From Thelonectria olida (Eukaryota; Ascomycota; Sordariomycetes; Hypocreales; Nectriaceae): a stretch of DNA of 64,000 bases. The translations under genes and the position numbers were made by a program. Positions 33,693-46,204 of the stretch are shown one piece after another (position 1 is the stretch's first letter; each line of letters starts with the position of its first letter). The notes beneath the pieces are model-generated. The model made no database searches. It was not told where the DNA came from and saw only the letters and a list, made by a program, of their open reading frames with translations. Where the stretch lies: the NCBI GenBank assembly GCA_020736575.1, contig JAGPYM010000005.1, forward strand, positions 1,488,001-1,552,000. The letters run 5' to 3'.

Positions 33693-35598
33693 ATGGCCTC
33701 TCCCGTTGCTTCGGCCGCCCTCAAGGCGCGCATTCGCAACCCTGCTCTCCTCAAGAAGCTCTGCCGACCCGAAGATACTCTGAAGCACTTTCCCAACGGC
33801 GCCTACATTGGTTGGTCTGGCTTCACCGGTGTTGGTTACCCCAAGTACGTTTCACCCGAGATATGATTCAATTCTGCCGCTTTGGAGAACCCCCACCAGC
33901 CGATTCACCCGCAATTCCCGACTCTCCTCCGGGTGGCTTTTCCGCCTCCAATTCAACCGAGTTCCCGAGCTTCTGGGAAGAAGCGCAATATTCGTTTTCG
34001 GGAATAAACCATTGAGAAATAGCTGCTAATATGGTATCCTCAACGACAGAAAGGTCCCCACTGCCATGGCCGACCATGTCGAAAACAACAACCTCCAGGG
34101 CAAGCTCAAGTACTCCCTCTTCGTCGGTGCCTCTTCTGGCGCCGAGACTGAGAACCGATGGGCTGGTCTCGACATGATCAACCGCCGAAGCCCTCACCAG
34201 GTCGGAAAGGAGATTTCGAAGGGCATCAATGCTGGTCGCATCAACTTTTTCGACAAGCACTTGTCCATGTTCCCTACCGATCTCGTCTACGTATGTTCCT
34301 GGAGGTAGAATGGCGAGAAGAACTTGCGCTGATGTAAAATAGGGCTTCTACACCAAGGACCGCGACAACAAGAACCTCGACGTCACTGTCGTTGAGGCCA
34401 CTGAGATTCTCGAGGATGGCAGCATCATCCCCGGTGCCTCTGTTGGTGCTACTCCTGAGCTGATCCAGATGGCCGACAAGGTGAGTTTCTCTTTGCACCT
34501 AATTCGCCATTTCGTTATATCAGGCTAACTTTCGCGCGCCCAATCTAGATCATCATCGAGGTCAACACCGCTACTCCCTCTTTCCGGGGCCTCCACGACA
34601 TCACCATGATGGATCTGCCTCCTTACCGCAAGCCTTTCAACATCACCGGTGTCCGCGACCGCATCGGTACCGAGTCCATTCCCATTGACCCCTCTAAGGT
34701 CGTTGCCGTGGTTGAGTCCGACTACCAGGACGCGACTGCCGACAACAGCCCCGCCGACGAGAACTCCTTCAGAATCGCCAACCACTTGATTGAGTTCTTG
34801 GAGCACGAGGTCACTCACGGCCGTCTTCCCGAGAACCTGCTGCCCCTGCAGTCTGGTATTGGCAATGTCGCCAACGCCATCATCGGTGGCCTCAACGAGT
34901 CCAAGTTCAAGAACCTCGTCGTCTGGACCGAGGTTATTCAGGACACCTTCCTCGACCTCTTCGACTCCGGAAAGCTCGACTATGCTACCGCCACTTCCAT
35001 CCGCTTCTCTCCCGAGGGTTTCCGTCGCTTCTACGATAACTGGGACGCTTACGCGCCCAAGGTTCTGCTTCGTAACCAGTCCATCTCCAATGCTCCCGAG
35101 GTCATCCGCCGCCTCGGCATCATTGGCATGAACACCCCCGTCGAGGTTGACATCTACGCCCACGCCAACTCCACCTGCGTCAACGGCTCCCGCATGCTCA
35201 ACGGCCTCGGCGGTTCCGCTGATTTCCTCCGAAGCTCCAAGTACTCCATCATGCACACCCCTTCGACCCGTCCCTCCAAGACCGACCCCAACGGTGTCTC
35301 GTGCATCGTGCCCATGTGCACTCACGTCGACCAGACCGAGCACGACCTCGACGTCATCGTCACCGAGCAGGGTCTTGCCGATGTTCGTGGCCTTGCTCCC
35401 CGCGAGCGAGCCCGCGTCATCATCGAGAAGTGCGCGCACCCCGCGTACCAGCCTATCCTCACCCACTACTATGAGAAGGCCGAGTTTGAGTGCATGAAGA
35501 AGGGCACGGCTCACGAGCCTCACCTGCTCTTCAACAGCTTCGACCTGCACAAGGCTCTTCAGGAGGAGGGCAGCATGCTGAAGGTCAAGCCCTGGTAA
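33693..35598 (+). CDS. ACH1: Acetyl-CoA hydrolase / CoA-transferase
   Basis: Exons 33693-33844, 34050-34290, 34343-34480 and 34549-35598 give 526 aa, the length of yeast Ach1. Introns: 205 nt (GTACGT...GACAG), 52 nt (GTATGT...AATAG) and 68 nt (GTGAGT...TCTAG). The protein has '[20 protein letters not shown]', '[20 protein letters not shown]', '[18 protein letters not shown]' followed by the 'WTEVIQD' strand with the CoA-linked catalytic Glu, '[19 protein letters not shown]' and '[18 protein letters not shown]'. Family members move CoA between acetate, succinate and propionate esters, mainly in mitochondria, and help with acetate or propionate handling. Codon use is strongly C-ending and biased, which with the CT-rich leader implies high expression. 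The long minus-strand ORF across exon 4 is a shadow of this bias. Confidence 0.97.
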
Positions 35599-37029
35599 AT
35601 TAAACCTGCTTGTAATAACACTAAAGTGAGGAAAGAATAAGGGGAAAGGAAAAGCGGAGGAAGAAGAAAGCATGTGACGAGCGTGTTCTTTTATTTATCA
35701 TATTACGGGATGCCACTGTGAAACGTCTTTTATTAGTTACATGCTCAGGCATATAGATTTCCGGTATCATTCCTGGGACAATTGGAGTATATATTGGACT
35801 ATATCTATTTCACTAAGCTTGTGTCTGTGTGAAGTCCTCTTTTCTCGTGTTCAAATGTGCCACGAACAAGACACACGGTGACTCTGGACATGACATGACA
35901 CTGAAATACCTAGTCACAACTACAGCCTGAGCAGAAAGATTTCTCTTGATACTGAATTTGACGGTAGATGTAATATAAGGGTATGAATTTTATTAGAGAT
36001 TCTCTTGAAAATCACCTCGGTATACAATAATGATCTCAAGAAATCGTTGGGTGGTATCATGATGTTGGCTGTCATAACAACTCAGCCATGCAGGTCTAGA
36101 ACTAGGCTAAGAATGGACTAGATTGCCACTCGTATAATTGTGTAAACAATTAGGTATTTACACTTCCTCTATTATCCTGGAACCAACAAACGTTGGCTGG
36201 TCCGGCTTGGTAGGACTTGTCTCGTCAGATCACTTCGCAAGGCGCTATGGACAGAAGTGATACACACTGGGAATAAATCTGACGTCGGAACGGCTAATAG
36301 CTTTCAGCAAATTGGAAGGGAACTACCATATTTACGAAGAGGGTTGAATACACGCATCTACTCCTGGGCTAGAAGGTTCTACGCCGTTAGAGATACATCA
36401 TCCATTAGAAACGTGATTCTTTACTGAAAATGCGAATAGCACATATGCTGCGCCTCAAATATGGGCAAGTCCTCGTCAAGGATTCCGGCCCCCGCGACCT
36501 AACCAGCACACCATCGATGGGCTCTGACTACGCCGAGCACACTCCCCTCAAACCACTATAGTACTCGAGCCATCAAAATAGATTCGCGCAACTTGATGTT
36601 TGGCGATATAGAAGCCTTCCTAGCAACTGATAGAGGGACAAAAGAAGCCCAAAACCTTCTCCTACATAAATCGCAATACACTGAACACAACCACGGCTAA
36701 GCTGGGAACGTCTAGGCAGCAGCTGATGTAGCGCAGGGGGCTCGGAAGACGCCGTGCCAAAAGCATCCGGTAGCGATAGCAAAATTTGGACCTCAAACCT
36801 CACTTTGTGCTGTTGGGACAGAGGTTTCTTTCGGCCGCATGTTGGAGGCCCTCAAGGTAGTTGGCGAGGCTGACTAGTTGAACACCAGAACGTCAAGCGT
36901 AAGTATGTCCCCGTCGCGAGATCTATAAAAGCCCCCAGAGAGAGACCTCCGTGAATGACGGAATAAGCTCTTCACATCTCATCTCATCTACCCCGTCAGA
37001 TATTACCAAACTTCTTCAACACCTCAAAC
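35599..37029. other. Intergenic, A/T-rich
   Basis: 1.4 kb between the acetyl-CoA hydrolase and exonuclease genes, notably A/T-rich in 35700-36200. No coding signal, repeat or RNA gene is seen. It includes the TATA box listed below. Confidence 0.45.
36924..36930 (+). promoter_or_regulatory. TATA box of the 3'-5' exonuclease gene
   Basis: TATAAAA, 100 bases before the ATG at 37030, followed by a C/T-rich leader (TCATCTCATCTACCCC). Position and context fit a core promoter. Confidence 0.6.
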
Positions 37030-37794
37030 ATGAGCTCTCAAACGCTGCCAGCTGTGTTGGTTGACAACCAAGATGCTATCATTGGGCTTGTCGACACCAT
37101 CATGGCACTCCCGTCAGATGGCGCACACTTGTTTCTGGATCTTGAAGGCATCTCTCTCTCGCGCCATGGAACCCTCTCCATCGTCACCATCTATATTCGC
37201 TCCAGCGACCGCGCATACCTTGTCGACGTCCACCAACTCGGAGCGGCTGCTTTCAGCGCCTGCAATGCAGATGGACACTCATTGAAGTCCATCCTCGAAT
37301 CTCCGCAACTCACCAAGGTCTTTTTCGACGTCCGCAACGACTCTGACGCGCTCTTCTCTCACTATGGCATTGCGCTCAAGGGCATTGAAGACGTGCAACT
37401 CATGGAGAACGTACTTCGTAGCCCCGGCCGCAGAACCTACGTCATGGGTCTGCAGAAGACGATCCAATACCATGCTCCCCTCACACAACAACAAAAGTGG
37501 CAATGGGAACGTGTCAAAGACATGGGTGTTGGTCTGTTCCACCCAAGCCGAGGAGGGACGTACGAGGTCTTCAATAAGCGGCCCTTGCACCCGGACGTGG
37601 AGAAGTACTGTGTCAACGACGTGCAGTACCTCCCTGGGTTGCGGGACAGGTTTTGGGCGAGGCTCGAGAAGTCTTGGATGGCGAGGGAGAAGGCGATGGT
37701 GATGCAGGAGACGGAGAAGAGGGTCAAGGAGTCCCAGGCTGTTGACTATGAGCCACAGTCTGAGAGTAAACGGTTTGGACCTTGGGGACCTTGA
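37030..37794 (+). CDS. 3'-5' exonuclease domain protein (DEDDy)
   Basis: Single exon of 254 aa. Motif I is 'FLDLEGISLSRHGTLSIVTI' (Asp and Glu of D-x-E at ~38-40), motif II 'VFFDVRNDSDALFSHYGI' (~98-110, Asp), motif III 'YCVNDVQYLPGL' (~193-203, Tyr and Asp). Together these give the four acidic residues plus Tyr of the DEDDy class (RNase D / EXD1 / Egalitarian-like). Such proteins trim RNA 3' ends or bind RNA. There is no HRDC or helicase domain, and the protein is short, so the precise substrate is unknown. A TATA box lies 100 bases upstream. The C-terminus (KRVKESQAVDYEPQSESKRF) is a charged helix and likely disordered. Confidence 0.87.
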   Translation: MSSQTLPAVLVDNQDAIIGLVDTIMALPSDGAHLFLDLEGISLSRHGTLSIVTIYIRSSDRAYLVDVHQLGAAAFSACNADGHSLKSILESPQLTKVFFDVRNDSDALFSHYGIALKGIEDVQLMENVLRSPGRRTYVMGLQKTIQYHAPLTQQQKWQWERVKDMGVGLFHPSRGGTYEVFNKRPLHPDVEKYCVNDVQYLPGLRDRFWARLEKSWMAREKAMVMQETEKRVKESQAVDYEPQSESKRFGPWGP

Positions 37795-38842
37795 GTATCA
37801 TTGTGCCAGCATTCCTCCTGATGTGTCAAACCCAGTCTGCCACAGGGTATTCGAAATGGGTTATGCCACTCCTCGAGGGGAGCCATGTACCAGAACTTTT
37901 CTCTCGGCGATGAACTGATGCTGGGGTGAAATCAGTGTTGATTGAGCAAGCGATGGAGGGTTTCAAAGCGAAGGGCCAAATTTCGGGCGTGAGGAGAGCA
38001 CTGGTGCGGGTTTATTACTCTCGTTCAGTTTTGAGTACTCGGGAAAGATGGTAGTTGGAGAACTACGAGTATGGGAATGTATCTGTGGATGGACTTGTTA
38101 GATTACTTGGAGTGTGCATTATTGAAGCAGCTTTTGATCAGCTCCCTGTGGAAGGCAATGAGATTAGTTTTAAATGACGAAATTGAACACTTTATTCTGT
38201 TAGACCCTCGGCTGAGTTGGTAGCAATTGCGATTGTCCATCAGTGAAATTGCGAATAGCAGGCGGCAATGGCCTCGGTACCATGTGACTAACTACCTGGG
38301 ACGATGTCATTGCGGATCTCTTTTGGGCTTTGTGACTTGGCAGAAGCACATTCATGATGAAATAAGGCTCCTTTGACGGATTCGATGAGAGTGATGGAGG
38401 ATGAGGTTAACGTAGTGGTGGTATGTGAATACTGTCAGATGGAAAGGTGATGGGGATAAGCGAATGCAGATTCCTTCATTGCGCCCCTCTTGGGAAGAAG
38501 ACTGCGATGGTTCATTTAGTATCTCTGTCTAAGTCGTCGCCATCGCAGCCCGGCGATTGGTTATTTAAAAACCTTTCAGCCCTGGTGGGAGGGAGATGGT
38601 CCATGGCACCGCAATTGGACTCTCTCCCTTGCGCCAGTTTGCGACTGTGATGAATCTATCAAGACACGCTTTTTTGACGGCGATTTTCGGGAGCTTAGGA
38701 AACCGTTAGATTGAACAGTATGCAACGAAGAATCCAACGTTCCACCGGTCGAGGAGCTCTGGAAGCGGCTCAAGGACATGTAACCATGGCAATTGTTTAA
38801 GTTTACAACTAGAGAACAACTTATCCCAATACATGTTGCCAA

Positions 38843-38863
38843 GATCAAAGATCAAAGATCAAA
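38843..38863. repeat. (GATCAAA)x3 tandem repeat
   Basis: Three exact 7-base copies in non-coding DNA. Likely slippage; no function inferred. Confidence 0.85.
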
Positions 38864-39399
38864 GCGTGCGCATGGCTCACGTCAGATGCATCATGTCCCT
38901 TCGGCGAGATTTCCGAGGCCAAGGACAATTCAATTGATTGCCGCATAATTGTCTGCAAGCCTCTCGCTCGTGTGGAACAACTGTTTGTAGGTATGTATGA
39001 CGTCGGAATTCAATTGATGTCGGACGGGCGCATTCCAACAAAAGCCCGACGGTTTTTTCGGTCTCGGATTCAGCCTTTGGACGAAACGAACCATGTTCCC
39101 AATCTCCCGAGATCCCGACAGGGGCAAAAGGCCCTGCAGATCGTTTGCTGCGGTCTTGAGTCATCTTCTTATTTTCTTTAGGCCCAGTGAAGCCCTATGA
39201 ATGTCCAATGACTAAGCGGCAAATACGACCCTCTGGACGTAGTTGGGAGGGCTTGTCGGGAAGCAAGGGAGCGACCAGCATGAATGATATCATTTTAATG
39301 TTTGCTGGTCTCTGCCTTAACTTTGAGCGGCTTCTTTGGCAACCGTCTTGACCGTCCAAGCGACGAATGAGAGACACGCAAAGGCAATTGTCGGTGCGA

Positions 39400-39410
39400 C
39401 GGAGGATCCG
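39400..39410 (+). promoter_or_regulatory. Candidate Zn2Cys6 binding site CGG-N5-CCG
   Basis: CGGAGGATCCG, an inverted CGG pair with 5-bp spacing, 361 bases before the PDR transporter start. PDR pumps are often controlled by Zn2Cys6 factors, but one such site arises by chance every few kb, so this is suggestive only. Confidence 0.25.
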
Positions 39411-39770
39411 AAACCCCGCCGCGCCGACTCACATTACGTGTGTGGTGGTCGGTGGTCGGCAGTTAACGAGCAGCCAGCTGTAGACATGCGGCACACATGC
39501 TGCAGCTATCCCCAGTCGGTGCCGTGGGCGGGCGTGGGCAGGTCGGCGAGCAGGGCACAGCCAAGACATGCATGCTTTGTTTACCTCCGTCCCAAGGTTT
39601 CTGCTAGCTTCTTTATGTCCGAGTGGGAGGGAATGCCAAATCCCAATTGCCCGTTTCCCCGTGTGATTCAATGGAATGGGGAACTCTTATAAGACGTATG
39701 CCCTCCTCGAGCCGTTGTGTGGATGAGACCAACCTTTCCAGCATTACACACACCCCAATCTGCTTCCAAG

Positions 39771-42700
39771 ATGGCTTCATCTCAGCAGAAAGACGATGAG
39801 ATTAGCCCTGCGGCATCTCAGGTCTACGCCAGACACTCTGAAGAGATTTTGGACGACCCTGACGATGACTCGTCTCACGACGGATCCTCCGAATACGATG
39901 GACGAAGCAATTCCCGGAGCGCGGGCTCTGAAACTATCTCAAGGAAGCGTCCAGCCTTTCACCGCACCGAGACGGGCACCTTGATCGAACCTGGCGACAG
40001 AGAAGAGCTTGTGCGCATTGCGACGGTGCTTTCTCGCCGCCACTCCGTCGCTACTGCGCCCGATGGCGGCTTGTCTCGCGTTCACACCCTCGTCACCTAC
40101 GATGAAGACTCGCCTGTTCTGGATCCCCAAAGCGACGAGTTCGACTTGGAGAAGTGGCTCCGCAACTTTGTCAAGACGCTCCGCGAGCAGGACATCACTG
40201 CCAAGCAGACTGGTGTGGCCTTCAAGGACCTCAATGTCTCGGGCACTGGCGAGGCCGTCCAGGTCCAGGAGACGGTCGGGTCGGTTCTGATGGCGCCTCT
40301 GCGACTCGGTGAGTTCTTTAGTTTCGGAAATAAGGAGCACAAGCAGATCCTGCGAAACTTTGACGGCCTCGTTCGAAGCGGCGAGCTCCTGATCGTACTG
40401 GGAAGACCAGGGTCGGGCTGCAGTACTCTCCTCAAATCGCTATGTGGAGAGCTTCACGGGCTGAGCTTGGATGAGAAGTCGGCCATTCACTATGATGGAA
40501 TTCCGCAGAAGCTCATGAAGAAGGAGTTCAAGGGCGAGGCTATTTACAATCAGGAGGTAAGAGGTGTTTGCTACCATCATCTAGCCATCTATGCCAACTC
40601 ACACGGATAGGTCGACCGACACTTCCCTCACCTCACCGTAGGCCAGACTCTCGAGTTTGCAGCCTCGGTCCGAACGCCGTCCAATCGAATCAACAACATG
40701 AGCCGCAAGGATTTTGTCCAGTACGTCGCCAAGGTCGTCATGGCTGCGTTTGGTCTCAGTCACACCTACAACACCAAAGTCGGCAACGACTTCATCCGCG
40801 GCGTGTCTGGCGGAGAGAGAAAGCGAGTGTCTCTCGCCGAGATGGTGCTTTCCGGCTCGCCCTTTTCTGCGTGGGACAACAGCACCCGAGGTCTCGACTC
40901 AGCCACGGCCTTTAAATTCGTCTCGTCGCTGAGGATGGCCTCCAACATGGGTGGACGCGCCAATGCTGTGGCAATCTACCAGGCCAGTCAGGCCATCTAC
41001 GACCTCTTCGACAAGGCCATCGTGCTGTACGAGGGCAGGCAGATCTACTTTGGCCCCGCGGAGCAGGCGAGGGGCTTCTTTGAGAGACAGGGCTGGTATT
41101 GTCCTCCTCGCCAAACGACGGGCGACTTTCTCACGTCGGTCACGAACCCGATTGAGAGAAAGGCACGGGAGGGAATGGAAAACAAAGTCCCACGAACGCC
41201 CGACGAGTTCGAACGGTACTGGCACGACTCTCCTGAGTACGCGGCGTTGAGGAGCGACATTGACACATACGAAAACGAATACTTGGTCGAGCGACAGGGC
41301 GAAAGCATTGCGCAGCTGCGAGAGCAGAAGAACAAGCAGCAGTCCAAGCACGCTCGACCCAAATCCCCTTACACCCTCAGCATCGCGAAGCAGGTCCAGC
41401 TCTGCACCAAGCGGGCGTACCAGCGCATCTGGAACGACATCTCGGCGACGGGAACGCAGTGCTTCGTGCAGCTCGTCATGGCTCTCATCATCGGCTCCAT
41501 CTTCTACGGCACTCCCGACGCGACTGTTGGTTTCTACGCCAAAGGATCTGTTCTGTTCATGGCTGTTCTTCTCAACGCGCTGACGGCGATTTCGGAAATC
41601 AGCAGTCTGTACTCTCAACGACCGATTGTGGAAAAACATGCATCTTACGCCTTCTATCATCCTGCCTGTGAAGCCGCCGCCGGTCTCGTGTCCGACATAC
41701 CGATCAAGTTTGTAACCGCTTCCGTCTTTAATGTTGTGCTCTACTTTATGGCCGGGCTGCGACGAGAGGCGAGCAACTTCTTCTTGTACTTCCTCATCAC
41801 CTACATCTCCACGTTTGTCATGAGTGCCGTCTTCCGCACCATGGCGGCCGTCACAAAGACGGTCTCGCAAGCGATGGCCTTGTCCGGAGTCCTGGTTCTC
41901 GCCATTGTCGTGTACGTCGGCTTCACCATCACGCCGCCCGAAATGAAAGTCTGGTTCTCCTGGATCAGATGGATCAACCCCATCTTTTACGCCTTTGAGA
42001 TCCTTGTGGCAAACGAATTCCACGGGCGTGAGTTTACCTGTTCCAGCATCGTGCCGCCCTACACGCCTCTCGTGGGAAATTCTTGGATTTGCGCCGTTAC
42101 GGGTGCTGTTGCTGGTGAGCGGACTGTGAGCGGAGATGCCTTTATTGAGCAGAACTACGAGTACTACTACTCCCACGTCTGGAGAAACTTTGGTATTCTC
42201 ATTGCGTTCCTGGTCGGGTTCATCGCCATTTACTTTGTCGCCATCGAGCTCAACTCGTCAACGAGCAGCACCGCCGAGGCCCTCGTTTTCCGACGGGGTG
42301 CCGTTCCAGCCCATCTTCTCAAGGGCAAGACGCAGTCTCGACAAGACGAAGAAATGCAGGTGGATCCCCCGAGCAAAGAGAGCTCCAATGGCGGAGAAGT
42401 CAAGGCCATCGAGCCGCAGAAAGACATCTTCACTTGGCGCGATGTTGTTTATGACATACAGATCAAGAAAGAGCAGCGCCGACTGCTGGACCACGTCGCC
42501 GGTTGGGTCAAGCCTGGTACCCTGACAGCTCTGATGGGCGTCTCTGGAGCAGGTAAAACAACCTTGTTAGATGTGCTCGCTCAAAGAGTGACTATGGGAG
42601 TCGTCACTGGCGATATGCTCGTCAACGGGAAGCCCTTCGACGCCAGCTTTCAGCGCAAGACAGGCTACGTGCAGCAGCAAGGTATGTAAGCCAATGCGGC

Positions 42701-44433
42701 ATTGATCTTCATTCTAACCTGGGTTATCAGATTTGCATCTTGAAACCGCCACCGTCCGCGAGAGTCTCCAATTCAGCGCCATGCTGAGACAACCACAGTC
42801 TGTTAGCAAGAAGGAAAAGTATGAGTTTGTTGAAGAAGTCATCAAAATGCTCAACATGGAGGAGTACGCAGACGCCGTTGTCGGTGTTCCAGGCGAGGGC
42901 CTCAATGTCGAGCAACGAAAACTGCTAACCATCGGCGTTGAACTGGCTGCGAAGCCCAAGCTGCTGCTCTTCCTTGACGAGCCCACCAGTGGTCTTGATT
43001 CTCAGAGCTCTTGGGCCATCTGCTCGTTCTTGCGAAAGCTCGCCAACTCTGGACAGGCGGTGCTGTGTACCGTGCATCAGCCCAGCGCGATCCTCTTCCA
43101 GGAGTTCGATCGTCTGTTGTTCTTGGCCAAGGGTGGCAAGACTGTGTATTTCGGCAACATCGGAGAGAACTCGCGCACCATGCTGAGCTACTTCGAGTCA
43201 AAGGGCGCTCGAACGTGCGGCGAGGAGGAAAACCCGGCCGAGTATCTCCTGGAGATTGGCAACAGCGGCTCCAACCCCGAGGGCAAAGATTGGCACACGG
43301 TCTGGAAGGAGAGCCAGGAGCGAGCGGCCGTCGACACGGAAATCGACAGGATCCATGCTGAGAAGCAGAATGAAAAGGTGGCAGGCGAGGACGACCCTAC
43401 CACACGCGCCGAGTTTGCCATGCCGTTCCGCTACCAGGTGCAGGCTGTTACGCACCGAGTCTTCCAGCAGTACTGGAGAATGCCCAGCTACATCTTCGCC
43501 AAGTTCATGTTGGGAATTGCGGCTGGCTTGTTCATCGGCTTCTCCTTCTTCGACGCCAACCACACGCAAGCTGGAACGCAGAACGTCATCTTTGCCGTCT
43601 TCCTTCTGACTACAATCTTCTCGACGCTTGTGCAGCAGGTGAGATTTCCCACTTTTTGGGTGTGTAGCAGGACTTTGTACTAACAAGACATCCAGATCCA
43701 ACCCCTCTTCATCACCCAGCGATCGCTCTATGAAGTCCGAGAACGCCCAAGCAAGGCATACTCCTGGAAAGCCTTTATCATTGCCAACGTTGTCGTCGAA
43801 ATTCCCTACCAGATTATGACCGCCATCCTCATTTGGGCCTGCTTCTACTACCCTGTCGTCGGCATCCAAAGCTCAGATCGACAGGTATTGGTCCTTCTGT
43901 ATGTCATCCAGCTCTTCATCTACGCCAGCGCCTTTGCGCAGATGACCATTGCGGCCATGCCGGATGAGCAAACAGCCGCCAGCATCGTCACGCTCCTCTC
44001 TCTCATGAGCGCCATCTTCAGCGGTGTTCTCCAAACTCCGAGTGCACTTCCTGGGTTCTGGATCTTTATGTACCGCGTGTCGCCCTTTACCTACTGGATT
44101 GGCGGAATTGTATCGACGGCGCTTCACGGCCGAGAAATCACTTGCTCGAAGCGGGAGACTTCCATCTTTGACCCGCCTGACGGTCAAACGTGCCAGGAAT
44201 ATCTCGCCCCCTTCCTTAAGCAAGCGCCGGGCCAGTTGCAGAACGCCAACGCCACGGAGGAATGCCGGTATTGCACTCTCAGCACGGCCGACCAGTATCT
44301 TGCGGGCTCGCAGATCTACTGGAGCGAGAGATGGCGCAATTACGGAATCTTCTGGGCTTTCATCGTGTTTAATATCTTCATGGCCATTGTTCTGTACTAC
44401 GTCTTCCGGGTGAGGAGAAGAGCCAGAGGCTAG
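39771..44433 (+). CDS. ABCG/PDR-type multidrug transporter
   Basis: Exons 39771-40556, 40611-42681, 42731-43638 and 43696-44433 give 1500 aa. The three introns are 49-57 nt with GTAAGA, GTATGT and GTGAGA donors. Order is NBD1-TMD1-NBD2-TMD2, the reverse topology of full-length PDR pumps. NBD1 has the expected degenerate Walker A '[11 protein letters not shown]' (Cys for Lys), signature '[10 protein letters not shown]' and Walker B region '[10 protein letters not shown]'. NBD2 has the canonical Walker A '[14 protein letters not shown]', an atypical signature '[15 protein letters not shown]' and Walker B '[12 protein letters not shown]'. Membrane helices follow each NBD; 'FFYPVVG'-like strings mark TMD2. 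These plasma-membrane pumps expel azoles, phytoalexins and other xenobiotics; the substrate cannot be told from sequence. No biosynthetic cluster adjoins it. The gene looks intact. Confidence 0.96.
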
Positions 44434-45514
44434 GAGACATCAGTGTGACTCCATCACAGACTGTTTAATATGTACATTTACGGAGATAGAAGGCGTTATG
44501 GGAATTCTAGGGACCTAGCTAATGTAATTGATACCTATCATTCATAAGTTCCTCTGTCTAATCGCCTCCCAAAGTGGGATGATACTCCGACCGTCCCGTC
44601 TACGCGGGTCCTCCGGGCCGTCTATCGAGGGCTCTTGGTTCCCGTGAATAAACTCGCTAACGGCCGATCGCCTGTCAGCCTAATCAGACTCATCGCCCCC
44701 GCAATCCCCGCTGCCGTTATGCAGTCAGCACGCCTGACCGTTGGCTTCCAACGGAGAGCGCCCTGTTTGAGCGCGAGACGCCCGATAACCGTTGCACAGC
44801 CTCTCTGGATTACGCGGATCAAGTTGGAAGCGGCTGGGAGCGATGTCAACAGTTGTTCTGACTGTGGCAAGTCTAGAACCACCATTTCAACTTGCTGATG
44901 GCTATGCGCCGGATGCGGCCCCCAACTTCGGCCGAGAATGCGAAGTTCGGCCTTCGTTCAGCTGTCTATCAACCGAATTCAGCAAATCACGTACATACGT
45001 TTAGCATGGCTGATGTACGAGCTGAATCGGAAGATGACACATCCGGCCTCTGTTGGAAGAAATAGAAAGACAGGTCGCGAATGTACCAAAGCTGCCTACT
45101 GCAGGGCCTCATAGGACTAAGATTGGGGGCAGTTTATTACGAGCATTTGTGTTGGAAAACAGCCTTGTGGTATTTGGAATGAAGTAGGCTGCAGTGTGAT
45201 GAGGCTGGTTGATACCATTTACCTCCTTTGTTTGAAGAGCTATCTGGTGTTAGTCGCATTTGTGCCGCTGAGCTGTGGGAAGGCAAGAAGCTCGATCAAC
45301 TCAAATACACAAATATCCCACCAAAGACGTCCGAATGAGATGGTTAATACTGTCTGTTCTACTCTCAATTCACTCGACAATATCCGACTATGTGATACTC
45401 TGGGCACAGCTTGCCTTGAAGCCAAGTCCACTATAGCCGCCAGTATAATCCCACTCTACCTCTTCTCAAACCAGCAACGCAATCGAATCGACTCCTTTCC
45501 CTCCAATCCGAACC
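44434..45514. other. Intergenic region
   Basis: It begins with the A/T-rich 3' flank of the transporter, then a short G/C-rich patch (44580-44700), then the promoter of the NCQHF protein. The longest plus-strand ORF (45196-45999) overlaps the next gene in another frame and is a shadow. No RNA gene or repeat is recognised. Confidence 0.4.
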
Positions 45515-46204
45515 ATGCCTTTCGGTTACCTCGTCGAAAAAGCCGGCAAGAAAGCCGCCAGGAAGCTGTACCACGCTGCCACCCGAGGCCAAGTCAAGCA
45601 ACGCCTGCTCCAAGACTCAGATACCACCCGCGGCGAACGCGTGTGGTTCTCGCACCACACGTGGAACGGCCAGCTCAAACACTGGGCTTTGATCACGCAC
45701 GGCTACAAATACGAGCTCCGAGCGGCGAACCCAAACTTGCGAGCCATCGAGAACGGAGACCGCATCAGGGATGGCTGGACAAGCGTCGGCGGCTGGGGAA
45801 GACGATACCAGTACAACATCTCGCCCTGTCGGGTCGACGAAGAAAAGCGCCGAGCAGCTATCAAAAACTCGCGGAGTCCAGAGGTCGACGGCTTCTACGT
45901 CAGCATGATCGGTTGGACGAACAAGACAAAGGCCGAGGTCGACGCAGCTTGCATCGCGACGGCGGCCAAGTTTGGCTTCTACAACTTGTTCTTCAATAAT
46001 TGCCAGCACTTCTTGCGAACCTTTGCCGTCGAGATTGTCGACGACAAGGCCCAAGATTGGGCGTGGTTTGCCAATAGCACGGCTTCGAGTTATCGATACG
46101 TCCATTCGGGACCGATTGGTGCTCTCTATCCGCTATTGTCCGAGGGGGCGATGAATGGAGAAGCAAAGTTGGAGACAGTAAAACGGCTTCTCGAGTGGTT
46201 ATGA
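45515..46204 (+). CDS. LRAT/NlpC-P60-like fold protein
   Basis: Single exon of 229 aa. The sequence carries 'NGQLKHWALITHGYKYEL' (His near residue 51) and, toward the C-terminus, 'FNNCQHFLRTFAVEIV' (Cys in an NC-x-HF box near residue 165). A His strand followed by an N-C-x-H-F box is the arrangement in LRAT-type and related permuted NlpC/P60 papain-fold enzymes, which act as acyltransferases, thioesterases or peptidases. The N-terminus (MPFGYLVEKAGKKAARKLYH) is an amphipathic basic helix that might touch membranes. There is no signal peptide. Homology is inferred from the motif pair, and the reaction is unknown. It lies between transporter genes but has no obvious link to them. Confidence 0.75.
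   Translation: MPFGYLVEKAGKKAARKLYHAATRGQVKQRLLQDSDTTRGERVWFSHHTWNGQLKHWALITHGYKYELRAANPNLRAIENGDRIRDGWTSVGGWGRRYQYNISPCRVDEEKRRAAIKNSRSPEVDGFYVSMIGWTNKTKAEVDAACIATAAKFGFYNLFFNNCQHFLRTFAVEIVDDKAQDWAWFANSTASSYRYVHSGPIGALYPLLSEGAMNGEAKLETVKRLLEWL

Larger units (their letters stand above)
37795..39770. other. Upstream region of the ABC transporter gene
   Basis: 2 kb without a supported gene, holding the promoter of the PDR transporter. It includes a perfect three-copy GATCAAA tandem (38843-38863), a CGG-N5-CCG candidate (listed separately) and a TATAAG string at about 39689. The remaining ORFs are short. Confidence 0.4.

Noticed and set aside
34525..35673. Long minus-strand ORF (382 codons) opposite acetyl-CoA hydrolase
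   Set aside because: It is a mirror of the strongly biased, C-ending codons of the true gene on the plus strand; composition (Val/Gly/Asp runs) has no protein-family content.
39717..39770. N-terminal extension of the ABC transporter
   Set aside because: It would need GTG initiation or the ATG at 39723 with a Pro/His-rich run untypical of the family; [12 protein letters not shown] at 39771 is the better start.
40899..42176. Minus-strand ORF (425 codons) opposite the PDR transporter
   Set aside because: Shadow of the real plus-strand coding frame, which has all Walker and signature motifs.
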